From the NCBI RefSeq assembly GCF_910589235.1, contig NC_060966.1, positions 1,364,001 to 1,428,000 on the forward strand: a stretch of DNA of 64,000 bases. The letters run 5' to 3'. This document shows, piece after piece, positions 26,241 through 39,830 of this stretch; the first letter of the stretch is position 1, and each line of letters begins with the position of its first letter. This DNA comes from Vespa crabro. Taxonomy: Eukaryota > Arthropoda > Insecta > Hymenoptera > Vespidae. The position numbers were made by a program, and so were the translations under genes. A model generated the notes under the pieces. It searched no databases. It saw only the letters and a program-made list of their open reading frames with translations, and was not told where the DNA came from.

Positions 26241-27915
26241 GATAATAATGATAATAAATTCTAAATCGATAATAATAATAATATTAATAATAGTAATAAT
26301 AATGATAATAACGATAGTAATAATAATAAATTTTAAATCGATAATAATAATAATAATAATAATTACAATAATTGTAATATTAACATTAATGACGATAATA
26401 CCGATAATAATAACAAGAATAATAAAGTTATTAAAAAAAATGACAATACTAAAGATAATAATAATAATAATAACAATAATAACGATAATAACGTTAATAA
26501 TAATAATGACGATAGGAATAATAATATTATAAATTATAACAATATTAACAATAAAATAGATATTAACGATAATAATAATAACAATAAATACATTAATAAT
26601 GACACTAATAGAAATAATAATAAAGATTATTACAATAATAACAATTTTAAAGGTAATAACGATGATAAAGATAATAACGATAATAACGAAAATAATAACG
26701 ATAATAACTATAATAACGTTAATAACGATAGTAATAATAAAATTAGTAACGATAATTACGATAATAACGATTAAAACATTAATAATAAAAACGATGATAA
26801 CGATTATAATATTGTCTATAAAAACGACAATAATAACAACGACAATATATTTAATAACGGTTATAACGATAATTATAAAAATAGTATTAAAGGTAAAAAA
26901 ATAATAACGATAATAATTATAATAACAATAATAATAATATCAAAAATAACAATAAAATTAATAACGTTAATTACGAATATAACGATTATAACAATATTAA
27001 TATTTACAATCATAACGAAAATTATAATAATAAGGACAATAACGATAATTACGATATTAGCGATAAAATAGATAATAATAATAACAATTCTAACGATAAC
27101 AACGATAAAAATCAATAATAATAATAAAGATAATAACGATAATAATAATAATAACGATAATGTCGATGATAATAAAAATAGTAATAATAATACCATTAAT
27201 AACGATAATAACGATATAGCGATAATGGTAACGATATTAACTATAATGACGATACAAGGATAATAATGATAGAATTAATAACGATAATTATGATAATAAG
27301 GATCATAACAATAATAATAATAATCATAATAATGATAATTATAATAGAAATAATAACTATAATAACCATATTTACTAAAATAATAATAAAAATAATAACG
27401 ACAATAACGTTAATAGAGTTAGTAATAATAACAACAATAGCGATAATAACGATAATTATAACTATAATAATAATAATAATAATAAAAATATTAACAATAT
27501 TGAAAGTAAAAACAATAATAACGATAACAATGATAATAACAAAAATAATAACAATAATATACATAATACTAATAAGGTTAATAACGATAATAATAAAAAT
27601 AACGATAAAATATTAATAATAACATTTATAACGAAAATAACGATAATAATAATAAGAAAAATAATAACGAAAATAACGTTAATAAAGTTAGTAATAATAA
27701 CAGCAATAGCGATAATAACGATAATAATGATATTAACTATAATAGCGATAGTAGTAAAAGTAATAATCATAAAAGTAACAGTATTAACGTTATTAACGCA
27801 TGTAAAAGTAATAATGACATTATAATGATGATAGTGATAATAAAAATAAAGTTAATAACGAAATTAATGATAATAATAAGAACGATAATAACTATAATAA
27901 CGATAATTTACTATA

Positions 27916-27950
<35 letters not shown>

Positions 27951-28467
27951 TCGATAATAACAATAATAACGATAATAACGATAATATCGGTAATAATTAT
28001 ATCGATAATAACGATAATAATTATAATAATAATAACGATAATTATGATATAATAATAATAACAATAATAACGATAATAAGGATAGTAACAACAGTAACAA
28101 TAATAACTCTAATAACGATAATAACGACAATAACGATTATGACGGTTTTTACAATAATATTATTGGTATTAGTAGCAATAATAAAAATAATAACGATAAT
28201 GAAGATAATAAGGGCCACGATATAACGATAATAATTATATTAAATAATAACGATAACAAAGATAATAACGATAATAAAGACAAAAACGAATTTAACGGTT
28301 ATTACGATAATAATATTCGTATTAGTAGCAATAATAACAATAATAACGATAATGAAGATAATAACGGTCACGATATAACGATAATAATAATATAAAATAA
28401 TAACGATAATAACGATAATAACGATAATAAAGACAAAATCGAATTTAACGGTAAAAGCGATAATAAT
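24261..28467 (+). repeat. Microsatellite-like array, A-rich strand on top
   Basis: AACGATAAT/AAT-type repeat. 25620-26670 recurs in direct orientation at 35670-36945 (landmark AATACATTAATAATGACACT near 26588, and TACATTATTAATGACACTAA near 36864) and inverted in block B right. No gene seen. Confidence 0.93.
28135..28453 (+). repeat. 153-bp tandem duplication within the array
   Basis: Four landmarks repeat at exactly 153 bp: ATTAGTAGC (28168, 28321), GAAGATA (28201, 28354), CACGATATAACG (28216, 28369) and TTTAACGGT (28291, 28444). The length is 51 triplets. The inverted partner region at 57830-57990 has one copy, so the duplication arose, or was lost, after the block was copied. Confidence 0.88.
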
Positions 28468-29223
28468 CCCGTGTGCTTCTATCCAGGAGATGACTCTGCG
28501 CATGACCTGTTTGAGCTGCATTTGTGCCTCCTCCGTCTCTCTTGCAGTTATGACAACTGCAGTGTCGTCTGCGTACCCAACCAAGAAAGCACCATCAGGG
28601 ACTGCCATACGAAGGATACCTTCGTAAAATATAATCCAAATATCTGGTCCTAGTATGGATCCCTGAGCTGCCCCCGATATCAATTCCAAGTTTCTTGGAC
28701 CATCGCCAGTATTGTATTCTAGGAAGCGCTCGTTCAGGTAATCCCCGAGTATTCGGAGTATGTACCACAGAACTCTGAAATTACGTTCGAGCGCTTCCAT
28801 TGCCAAGTACCACCTGACGGAGTTGAAGGCAATTCTCACGTCTAAGGTGGCCAGCAGACACAAAGGGCGGGAATGGTGATTCCCGCACTGGGTCATCTTA
28901 GCGGCCGTGACAACCTCTTGAACTGCGTGGATGGTGGAGAGGCCTGATCGAAATCTATACTGACGGGCAACAAGATCCTCCGCTACCCTCACGGCTACGT
29001 GCAGCCGTGGCCTAAGCAGCTTCTCCAGGAGCTTGCCAGCCGTATCGAGCATACAGATAGGACTGTATAACGAAGCTGCATCTGCTGGACCCTTGACCTT
29101 GCTGATGAGTACAAGCCTCGCTTTCTTCCACAGGGCGGTGAATATGCCCTCCCTGCTGCCAAAGAAGCAGTATCGAGATCGCGTCTCTTCGCTCATTGTG
29201 CTAAACTGCGTAGACTTATGCAC
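28468..29223 (-). pseudogene. LINE ORF2 reverse-transcriptase core, truncated
   Basis: About 250 codons are LINE-derived. Motif A (LDVRIAFNSVRW, Asp at codon 128), motif B (GAAQGSILGPDIW, codons 184-196) and motif C (GYADDTAVV, YADD at 217-220) are intact and free of stops. The thumb and C-terminal domain are missing. Past codon 252 the frame simply runs into array sequence (Ile/Val-rich) and is not coding. A deletion just upstream removes the conserved RT N-terminal part (APGPDGLPAEVIK in the 51.2-kb copy). Confidence 0.87.
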
Positions 29224-29226
29224 TTC

Positions 29227-30117
29227 TTACGAAGATCTGCGATCTCGTACGTCCACCAGTATGCAGGTCGCCTCTGCCGTTTCGTGCCCTACTTTGGCAC
29301 CGCTATCGCGCAATCCTTTTGGGTGGAGCTGCATAGAAGCTGCAGTAATTATCCTGGCTTGTGCTGCTGGCGATAGACTCGCAGATGCATTTTGAAGTGA
29401 TCTCCATCCTTCTTCAATGACCGAAGACAGCCTCTCTCGGTCCATTCTTAGAATGTTCCACCGGAGGTGTCGTTTTGCAATTGTCACGACTATCATCCTA
29501 TCGTGTACATCGAAGAGTATGTACTGATGATCGCTCCCGGTATAATCCTCTATTACACGACAGCCTGCGACTTTTGCCACAAGTTGTTTGTTCACTAGAA
29601 AGACGTCCGTGATTGTCTCTCTGTAGCCGGGCCTACGGATGCTTTGTGTCGAGGCTGTATTGAGTACTGATAGCACTAGGCTCAACACCGACTCCATGAT
29701 TCGCTTTCCTCTGGAGGCCGGTCTGGTCTCCCCCAAATCGAGAGCTTTGGCATTGACGTCAGCAGCCACAATGAAATCGCCTTGCATTTCCCGCAGTGCG
29801 TCTTCCAGATCGTCCAGTTTAGACTGGCAGTCGTTTATCCAGTCGTTCGGGGTGTGATATACGCTGACATAAGACGTCGAGTTGTGTCCCATCCAAACGT
29901 ATCCGCATCCGGATCCTGGATCCGACACATGCATTTGACGGGAATCTGAGATCCAGATGGCCGCGGTGCCCAATTCGTCTACGTACCATCCTAAGCCCTC
30001 TCTGTCCTGGTATTGTTGGCTAAATAAAACGATACCAGCTTTTTTCTCACAGCAGAGCCGGGTTAGGAGTTGGTGCACCGTATTGCTTCTATTGAGATTA
30101 CCCTGAAGTACACTCGT
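29227..30117 (-). pseudogene. LINE ORF2 apurinic-type endonuclease domain, nearly intact
   Basis: From 30117 the frame reads TSVLQGNLNRSNTVHQLL, matching the usual start of APE-type LINE endonucleases, and stays open for about 297 codons. Visible motifs are SYVSVYHTPND, VAADVNAKALDLG (normally GD.N, here AD.N), SRGKRIMES and the GSDHQYILF block with the catalytic SDH. This enzyme nicks target DNA for target-primed reverse transcription and decides site specificity. The start codon is lost: the ATGA overlap seen at 49918 is ACGA at 30117-30114. A one-base insertion near 29250 breaks the link to the RT. It could not be expressed as a full ORF2. Confidence 0.87.
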
Positions 30118-31559
30118 CCTGTTTTCCTCTTGTTGGCTGTTGCATGGGCCTCTTTGAAAGTTTTGCAGGCCCTTGATCCCGCCAAGTGCTTCTTAGGTTC
30201 AACAACGTTATTGGAGCATAAGAAGCAAGTCGGTTCTCTGACCTTGCAGTCTTTGATCGTGTGCCCCGTGCCGCCGCAGAAATAGCAAAACTTACTGCGA
30301 TCAGAGCCATTGCACGTGGAGCTATAGTGACCAAAGTTGAGACAGCGGTAGCATCTCCTCACTTCTGCTCCTCGCCTGACCCTGCAAATGACGATGCCGA
30401 CCAGCACTCGGCCGACCATTAAAAGCTTCACAGCTGCTTCCTCTTCTTGTCTGAGGAGGGCCAGGCGTTGTTGTCTCGCGTTGGGGTTCGTCAATTTAAC
30501 CTCTAGATTCCCCGCGTAGTCTGGAAGGGTCCTCTTTAAGGCCACCTCGACTTCCACCCCCAAGGTGTAGCAATCGCAGTCCCGTATCTCCAGCGTACCT
30601 CTAGGGACCAGTTCCGTGATGCAGCTCGTTTCTCCAACTTCTTTCCTCAGGTTTTAAGCGAATGAGGACCTGATATGCTCAGTGGTCTTCTTAAGTTCGA
30701 GGAGAACCCCTCCAATCCTGGTCTGCCGGAACGATCTAACGTCTACCCCTGTTCCGCTGGTCTTGAAGTGGAAGTCTCCGACTACGTCTGCATAAGATTC
30801 ACCTTGCGCAGGTTTCAGGAGGATCGCTTCTGGCCTTGTCCTCTTTCTCGGCCTTTCCTCCGATTTGCTCTGTTTCTTTTTCTCCTGCTGTGTGTGTTTC
30901 ATCACTTTCGTCGCTGGTTTGTCCTAATTTCATTTCTTCTTAACGACCTCCGTCCACTTGGTGGCTTCGGTCGTCGTCGTCTCTTGCCTTGGTCTTTTGA
31001 GGCTTTCTTGATGCAACTTCGGCGGGCTTGTGGCTACTCTTTTAATTGCGCCAGCATCAGTTAGAAAATTTACCCAAGGGCTCTGTGAAACTCGGGCTAG
31101 AGTCCTCGCTCTCTTAATGACCATCCTTCGAGATTCATAAATTATCTCGAGGCTGTCTATGATGTCCTCAATTTCTGGGAGCCGTTGCTTAATAGTGTTG
31201 TTAACGTTGGGCTGTCTAGTAATAGCCGCCTTCATTTTGGCAAGGAGTACTTTCGCTTGAGCGAGATTCTCACTATCTCCATCTTGTGATGTCCCCATCG
31301 CAGGCTGCATAGGTGACATCAGGCCGGAGAACCGCGTGCTATCAACTGCCCTGGCAGCCTATTGCCACTCTGCCAAGTAGCTTTCCTCATATTTTAGCCT
31401 TCCTGTCGCCATAGACAAACCGCAGGGCAGGACGCCTATCTGTGGTGCTCTTCCTGTAGGAACATCCAGAGATGGGGCCAGGTTGCCTACCCCAAGCTCC
31501 TAGCAGATGCTGGATGACGACGGTGGGTGGCCTGTCCTAAAACCAACTGACACCGCCAT
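30063..31559 (-). pseudogene. LINE ORF1 (Gag-like, three CCHC knuckles) with in-frame stops
   Basis: A single frame runs from ATG 31559 to 30063. It is interrupted by in-frame stops (a TAG near 31500, a TGA and TAG near 30930, and a TAA at 30654), with no net frameshift in the parts read. The N-terminal region has SENLAQAKVLLAKM. The central part has SYADVVGDF and VRSFRQTRIGGVLLEL. The C-terminal part has CRVRRGAEVRR and three Cys/His knuckles: CYRCLNFGHYSSTC, CYFCGGTGHTIKDC and a longer CFLC-X9-H-X6-C. This matches R1-clade ORF1, an RNA-binding particle protein. The normal stop at the ATGA overlap is mutated (TGA to CGA), so the frame overruns into ORF2. Confidence 0.86.
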
Positions 31560-31835
31560 GGAATGTAAGTCCCTCCCACGACAGTATTTAACGTTTTATG
31601 TACTATCCATCATAAGAAATATAATAATTGTGAGGCGAGCTGCCCAAAGGGAAGGCAGGGAACGGAAAGAAGCTTGATAGTGAGAGAAAGATTAGAAAAA
31701 GATATAAAAGAAGAACAAAGGTAAGACTAGCCGTACAAGAACATTCACTCGCCATTCACACAGTCCATTTTAGTCGCCTCCTACGACCAGCAGAGAGTAC
31801 TGAGGGAGTATTATACTTCACCACACGCAGAGGGG
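31560..31835 (-). promoter_or_regulatory. LINE 5' leader, second copy
   Basis: Its first ~70 bp (31835 down to about 31765) are almost identical to 18294-18363, but the similarity falls off quickly after GTCGTAGGAGGC. The abrupt change suggests conversion or recombination at the 5' end. A role as internal promoter is inferred from the family. Confidence 0.5.
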
Positions 31836-33472
31836 ATAATAATAACGCTAATAACGATAATAATAGTAACGATAATAACGGAAAGAATAATAAAAATAAT
31901 AACGATAATAACGATAATAATAATAATAATAATAAAATAATAGCGATAATGATAGTAATAATAATAACAATAATAACAATAACAATGATAATAATGATTT
32001 TAACGATAATTAAAATAACTATATCAACGATAGTATCGATAATAACAATAACAATATTACGATAATATCGATAAAAATAATAACAATATTAACTATAATC
32101 TCGTTAATAATAATAATAAAAATAATAACAATAATAGCGATAAAAACGATAATAACTGCTATAATTATCACGATAATAAATATAATAATGACAATAATAA
32201 TAATAAAAATCATAATAATAACGATTATAATGATAATAACGATAATAATATTAATATTAATAACAGTAATAACGATAATAAGGATAATAACGATATTATC
32301 AATAATAATAATTATAACGTTAATAACAATAATAACGATATAAACGATAATAACGGTTCTAATAGTAGTAATAATATCAATTTTACCAATAATAACGATA
32401 ATAACGTTAATAACGATAATAACGATAATAATAGTATTAATAATAACAATATTAAAAATAATAACGATAATAACGGTAATAACGAAAATAATATTAGTAA
32501 TAATAACAATAATAACAATAATAACGAAAATAAGGGTATAAACTATAATAATAATAACTAAATTATAGATAATATCGATAATAATAATAACAATAATAAC
32601 GATAATAACAATGATAATTCTAACAGAAATGAGGGTAATGAGGATAATAACGATAATAATAATATCATTAAAAACGATAACAAAGATAATAAATATAAAA
32701 GTAATGACGCTATCAACGATAATAGTAATAATTATAATAAGAACAGAAAAGATAATAACAATAATAATAATAATAATAATAAAGTCATACAACGATATAA
32801 ACGATAATAACGAAAATGATAATAACAATAATAACGATAATAACGATAATAATAATAATTATGACAATAAAAACGATTATAACGTCAATAACAATAATAG
32901 TAATTATAATAATAAAGATAGTAACGGAAATAATTATAATAATAATAACGATAGTGACGGGATTAATAATAATCGTTATAACGATGATAACGATAATTAC
33001 GATAATAACAATGATTATAATAACGATAAAAGCAATAATAACAATAACGGATAATGACGGTAATATCGATAAAACTAATAATAATAATGACGATGATAAA
33101 TATAATTTGAACAAAAATTATAATAATAATAATAATATTAACGACAATAACTATAATAATAATAATAAGATCGATAATAACGATAATAATGATAATAACA
33201 ATATTAGTAATACCAAAAATAACAATAACAACGATAATAACAATACTAAAATTAATAAAAATATTAACGATAATATGGATAATAGCGATAATAACGGTAA
33301 TCGCGATAATTACGATAATTACGATAATAATAATAATAATAATAATAATATGAATAACAATGATAATAAAGTTATTTCTATCAATAAAAACGATTCTAAT
33401 GATAATAACGATAATAATGATAATAAAAATAACGATAATAAGTGTAATAACGATAATATTGATAAAAACGCC

Positions 33473-33520
<48 letters not shown>

Positions 33521-33655
33521 GATAAAAACGATAATAATATTAGTAATAGTAACATTAATAACGATAAAGTGATAATAATAATAATATTAATAACGATAAT
33601 AACAATATTAGGGATAATAATAATAATAATAATACAGATAAAAACGATATTAAAG
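31836..33655 (+). repeat. Microsatellite-like array, A-rich strand on top
   Basis: AACGATAAT/AAT-type repeat. The first 100 bp (31836-31937) are the inverted copy of 18197-18293. The part from about 32815 to 33655 is a direct copy of 8700-9480. No gene seen. Confidence 0.93.
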
Positions 33656-33783
33656 GGATTTCCCCCACGACGAATAGAACCGCGGGCTCAGAGACTGTGC
33701 GGTAAGAGCACGCGATTCGGAGAGCTCCCCTCCGCCGTACAGCTGCTATGCGCTTGCGATATTTCTCCTTTAGCAGCGCCTCG
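33656..33783 (-). mobile_element. 128-bp LINE ORF2 C-terminal remnant
   Basis: Minus-strand fragment equivalent to 11359-11486 and to part of the ORF2 C-terminus (codons around RKRIAAVQ to ETAVLV). Its upstream border is the same breakpoint as at 11486. At the other end it fuses to array at GGATTTCCCCC. It is what remains of a copy of block A after a deletion of about 1.8 kb that removed the rest of the LINE, its tail and the adjoining array. Confidence 0.88.
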
Positions 33784-36700
33784 ATAATAATAACGATAAT
33801 AACGGTATCAACGATAATAATGATAATAATGATATTTTCGATAATAACGGTAACAATAGTAGTAATAATAAAATTAATAACAATAACAGCGATAATAACG
33901 AAATTAAAGATAAAATAATATCGATAATAACGATATTAAAGATAATAATAATAACAATATTATCGATAATATCGGTAATAATATTACTAATGAGAATAAT
34001 AACGATGAAAACGATAATAATAATAATAATAATAATAAAGATAACAACGATATTAACGATAATAACGATGAAAATTATAACAATAATAACGACAATAACG
34101 ATAATAATGATAATAGGAATAATAATAATAACGATAACAACGATAATAACGATAATAATAATAATACTTATAAAGATGACAACAATATTAACCATAATGA
34201 CGATATAAATAATAAAAATAATAATGATAATTACGATAATCATGATAATAACGATAATAATAATAACGATAATAACAGCAATAGTAATAATAAGTGTAAG
34301 GATAATAACGATAATACCGAAAATAATAATAATAATAATAAAGATAATAACGATATTAAAGATAATAATGATAATAATGATAATAACGATAATAATACTA
34401 ATTAAAATAACAGTAATAACAATAACATTGATAAAAACTATAACAATAATTTTAATAATAAAGAAAATACTGATAATGAATATATATATAATATATAATG
34501 ATATTAATGAAAATATGATAATAAGAATAACAATAATACGACAATAAAGATAATAAGGATAATAATAATAATAATAATAACAATAATATCGATAAAATCA
34601 AAAATAATAATAACAAAAGTATCGATAGTAACTGTAGTAAAGATAATAATAATAATAATATTACCAATAACAACAATAAAAACAATAATAATAATACCGA
34701 TAATAACGATGATAATAAAAATAATAATAACGATAATTACGATAATAATATTAATATTAATAACGATAATAAAGATAATAATGGTAGTAATAATAACTAT
34801 AATAACAATAATAACGACAATAACGATATTAACGATAATAATAATAACGATAAAAACGGTAATAACGATTATAATAATAACGATGATAACGATAATGATA
34901 ATTATATTATTAAGATAGTAACAATATTAACGATAATAACGATAATATTAACAATAATAATAACAATAATATCGATAATAATGATTCTTACGATAGTAAA
35001 ATAATAATAATAAAGATTACAACTATATTATTGATAATAACGATAATAAAAATAACAATAATAAGGATAATAAAGATAATAATAATAATAAAAATAAAGA
35101 TAATAACTATAATAATAAAAAAAATAACATTAATTACAATAGAAAGGAGAATGACGATAATAGTAATAAAGATAATAACGACAATAGTAATAATAATAAT
35201 AATGATAATAAAGATAATAACGATAAGAATAATAATAATTATAATAAATATAATAATGATATTAACGAAAATAATGATAATAATGATAATAACAAATACA
35301 ATAATAATATTAAAAATAATAACAATAATATCGATAATGTCGTTAATAATAATAACAATAATAACAATAATAACGATAATTTCGTTAATAATAATAAAAA
35401 TCTTAACGATAATATCGATAAAAATATTAATAATAATAACTATAATAACGACAATACCGATACTAATTACATCAACAATAATAACGAGATTGATAAAAAT
35501 AATAAAGGTAATAACGATATTAACGATAATAGCGATTAATATCAAAATAATAATAATACTAATAACAATAACAACGATAATGACGATAATAACGACAATA
35601 ATAATAATGAAAATAACGATAATAGCAAATAAAACTAAAAACGATAATAACAATAACAATTGTAGTAATATTAACAATAATAACAATAATAATGAAAATA
35701 AGTATATTAACGATAATAATGATAGTTATGATAATGATAATAATTATTATAACGATAAGAATAATAATAATGTCGATAGTAATAATAATAACGATAATGA
35801 CGATAATATTAAAAATAATAATAACAATAATAATGATAATAAAGATAAAAACGATAATAATCATAACAATAATGATGATAATAACGATAAGAATAATAGT
35901 AATAATAACGATAATAACGATAGTTATATTAACGATAACAAAGATTACAATAATAACAATTATTGTAATATTGTCGATAATAATATTAACAATAAGAACA
36001 TTAATAACGATAATAATAATAATGATAAAATCGATAATAATAATAACAATTGTAACGATAATAAAGATACGAATAATAACAATTATCACGATAATAACTA
36101 TAATAACGATACTAACGATAACAAAAATAATAACAACAACAACTATACTAATGGTTATTACGATAATAATAATAAAAGAAGTAACAATAATACCGATAAT
36201 AACGATAATAATAATAACAATAATAACGATAGTGACTATAATAATAATAATAATAATAATAATAATTATAATAATAATAATAATAATAATAATAATTACA
36301 ATAACAATGATAATAACATTAATGACGATAATACCAATAATAGTAACAATAATAACGATAACAATGATATTAATAGTAATAATGATAACAATAACAACGA
36401 TAATTACAATAATAACTAAAATAATAATCACAATAATATCGAAAATAACGAAAATAATAATAAAAATAATAAAGAAAATAACGATAATAACGATAATAAC
36501 GATATTAACGATAATAGTAACGTTAATAATGATAATATCGTTAATAATAAGAACATCAGTAAAGAAAATAACGATGATAATAATAATGAAAATAACAATA
36601 ATAAGGATTATAACGATACTAACGTTAGTAACAATAACAATAGTAACGAATATAACGATAATAATGATAATAGAGATAATAATTATAAAAATAATAAAGT

Positions 36701-38254
36701 GAATAAAAATAATACCAATAATAACGGTAATAATAATAATAATAATAACAACAATAACAATAAAAACGATAATAATAATAATAACGATAGGAATAATAAT
36801 AATAACAATAATAATAATATGAACAGTAAAATCGATATTAAGGATAATAATAATAACAATAAATACATTATTAATGACACTAATAGTAATAATAATAAAG
36901 TTTATATCAATTATAATGATTTTAAAGGTAATAACGATAATATCGATAATACTAATAACAATAATAACGACTACAACGATAATAACGATAATAACGATAA
37001 TAACGATAAAATAGATAATAATAATAACAATTATAACGATAACAACGATGATAATAATAATAATAATAAAGATAATAACGATAATAATGATAATAACGAT
37101 AATGACGATAATGATAGGAATAGAAATAATAATAATATTGATAACGATAATAACAATAATAACGATATAAGGATAATAATAACAAAATTAATAACGATAA
37201 TTACGATAATAAGGGTTATAACAATGATAATAATTAAAATAATAACGATAATTATAATAATAATGGTAATAACGGTACTAACGAAGATAAGGAAAAAATC
37301 TATAATCTCTATAGCAATAATAACGATAATAACGATAATATTAATTATAATAATAATAACAATAATAAAGTTAATAACTATAATAATAATAATAAAAATT
37401 ACAATAATTATGATTATAACGATATTAACGTTTATAATAATAACAATAGTAACGATAATAACGATAATAATAATAATAATAGCACAATAATAATCCTAAT
37501 AAGAATAAAATTAATAACGTTAATAATAATTACAATTATAACGATAATAACGGTAATAATAATAATAATAATAATGATAATTATAATAACAATAATAACG
37601 ATAATTTTGATATAAATAATAACAATAATAATGATAATAACGATAATAATAAAAATAACGATAATAATAATAACGACAATAACGATAATACGAATATTAA
37701 TAATAACGATAATAACGATAATAACGATAATAACGATAATAGCGATAATAATAATAATACTAATAAATATAACAACGACATTAACGATAATAACGATAAT
37801 CATGGTAATAACGATAATAATAATAACGATAATGACGACAATAGTAATAATAAGTATAAGGATAATAACGATAATAACGATAACAATGATAATAATAATA
37901 ACAATAATACGTTAATAATGATAATAAGGATAATAATAATAATAATAATAACAATATTAACGATAAAAACAATAATAGTAATAACAAATGTATCGATAAT
38001 AACATAATGAACATAATAATAATAACAATAATAACGATAACAACAATAAAAACGATAATAATTATAACGATAATAACGATAATAATAAAAAATAATAATA
38101 ACGATAATAAAGATAATAAAGACAATAATAATAATAACAATAACAATAACAATAACGATTATAATGATAATAACAATAATAATATTAATAATAATAACAA
38201 TAGTAATGATAATAACGATAATAAAGATAATAATAGTAGTATTAATAACAATAA
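33784..38254 (+). repeat. Microsatellite-like array, A-rich strand on top
   Basis: AACGATAAT/AAT-type repeat in which 35240-35400 resembles 8220-8400 (block A material) while 35670-36945 resembles 25620-26670 (block B material), so it is itself a patchwork. No gene or RNA gene in 4.5 kb. Confidence 0.93.
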
Positions 38255-38310
38255 TATAGTATTTATATATAGTTTATATATATTTATTGTTACAACTATG
38301 ACCTTTATTA
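38255..38310. other. Strand-switch core 1, second copy (A-rich to T-rich)
   Basis: Contains ATATAGTATTTATATATAGT and TTGTTACAACTATGACC. Its reverse complement matches 11930-11990 including the GGCATAGTGGTAC side. About 150 bp of array on each side also matches in inverted orientation. Confidence 0.8.
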
Positions 38311-39778
38311 TTATTATTATTATCGTTATTATCGTTATTATTGTTATTATCGTTATCATTGTTAATATTGTAATTATTACTGTTATTATTATCGTTATTA
38401 TCTTTAATATCGTCATTTTTATTACTATTATTATAATTGTCGATATTATCTTTATTTACGTTATTATCGTTATTATTATTATCTTTATTATCGTTATTAT
38501 CGGTATTACCATTAATATCGTTATTATCTTTATTATTAGAAATATTATTATCGCTATTATTGTTATTATCATCATTATTATTATGGTTATTACCGTTATT
38601 ATCGATATTATTGCTATTATTATTATTATTGTTATCGATATTAACAATAATAATATCATAATTATTATCGATATTCTCGTTATTATCCTTATTTCTATTA
38701 TCATAAACAGAGTTATTATCGTTATTATCGATATTATTATTATCGTTATTATCGTTAATAATGCTATTATTATTACCGATATAATCGTAATTATAGTTGT
38801 TATTTTTAATGTTATCATCGTTATTATCATTATTATCCTTATTATTATTATTTTCATTCTTCTCGTCATTATTGTTATCATTATTATCTTGATTAACGTT
38901 AACATCAATGTCATCTACATTATTCTTATTTATAATATCGATTTTATCATTTATATCGTTATTATTATTATTACTGTTATCGCTATTATCGATATTATTA
39001 TGATCGTTATTATCGTTGTTATCGTCATTATTGTTATTGCTGATATTATTATTGTCGATATTATCGTTAATATTGTTATTAGTATAATCGATATTATCGT
39101 TAATATCATTAATATTATAATCGCTATTATCGTTATTATCGTTATCATCGTTGATATCGTTATTATCCTTATCAATATAATTAGTATTATTGTTATTATC
39201 GTTATTATCTTTATTAATGTTATTATTATTGTCGGTGTCACCGTTATAATTCTTACTTTCGTTATTATTATTGTTACTATTAATGTTATTATTGTTGATA
39301 TCGTTATTATCTTTATTATCTTAATTATTATTATTATCACTATTATTATTATCATTATTATCGTTATTATCTTTAATACCGTTATTATCATCATTATCCT
39401 TATAATTATTATCTGTATTATCGTTATTGTCGTTATTATTATTATTACTCTTGCGTTATTATCGTTAATATTATAATCGTTAAAATATTATAATCGTTAA
39501 TATAATAATCGTTATTATTCGTTATAATATATTATCGTCAATAATGTTATTATTATAATTAATATAATTAATGGTACTATTGTTGTTATTATCGTTATTG
39601 CCGTTATTATTATTATTATTTTTTCTTTACGATCGTTATTATAGTTAATATCGTTATTAACGTTATTATCTTTATTATTATTCGCGTAATTATCGTTATT
39701 ATTGTTATTATTATTGAAATTATTATTATTACCATTATTATCGTTATTATTGTTTTATTATTTTTATTATTATTATTA

Positions 39779-39830
<52 letters not shown>

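Larger units (their letters stand above)
22735..28703 (+). repeat. Segmental duplication block B, left copy (inverted partner 57587-63950)
   Basis: The left end is the landmark GGTCGTTATTTACGTCTTAA at 22736-22755, found as its reverse complement near 63931-63952. The right end lies inside the LINE at 28700-28703. The strand switch at 24.24 kb and its partner at 61.68 kb are internal to the block. The copies differ by a 153-bp tandem duplication (28135-28453) present only on the left. The block probably extends past the window end on the right copy. Confidence 0.85.
28468..31835 (-). mobile_element. R1-like LINE copy, 5' end present, 3'-truncated after RT motif C
   Basis: On the minus strand it runs from the conserved 5' leader (31835) through ORF1 and ORF2 and stops at 28468, about 90 bp past the YADD motif, where it joins array. 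The same 3' breakpoint occurs at 57821. Against the 48.5-kb copy it lacks about 0.4 kb between the endonuclease and RT (join near 29170), but keeps the central ORF1 region that the other copy has lost. Together the two copies cover every part of the family layout. The sense strand equals the T-rich strand of the flanking array. Confidence 0.92.

Noticed and set aside
28135..28453. CRISPR-like array from regular repeats
   Set aside because: There are only two copies of a 153-bp unit, with no spacers and no cas genes, in a eukaryotic repeat setting.
28240..28467. C-terminal extension of the RT frame beyond the YADD region
   Set aside because: After 28468 the translation is Ile/Val-rich repeat; the element has ended and the frame merely continues into the array.
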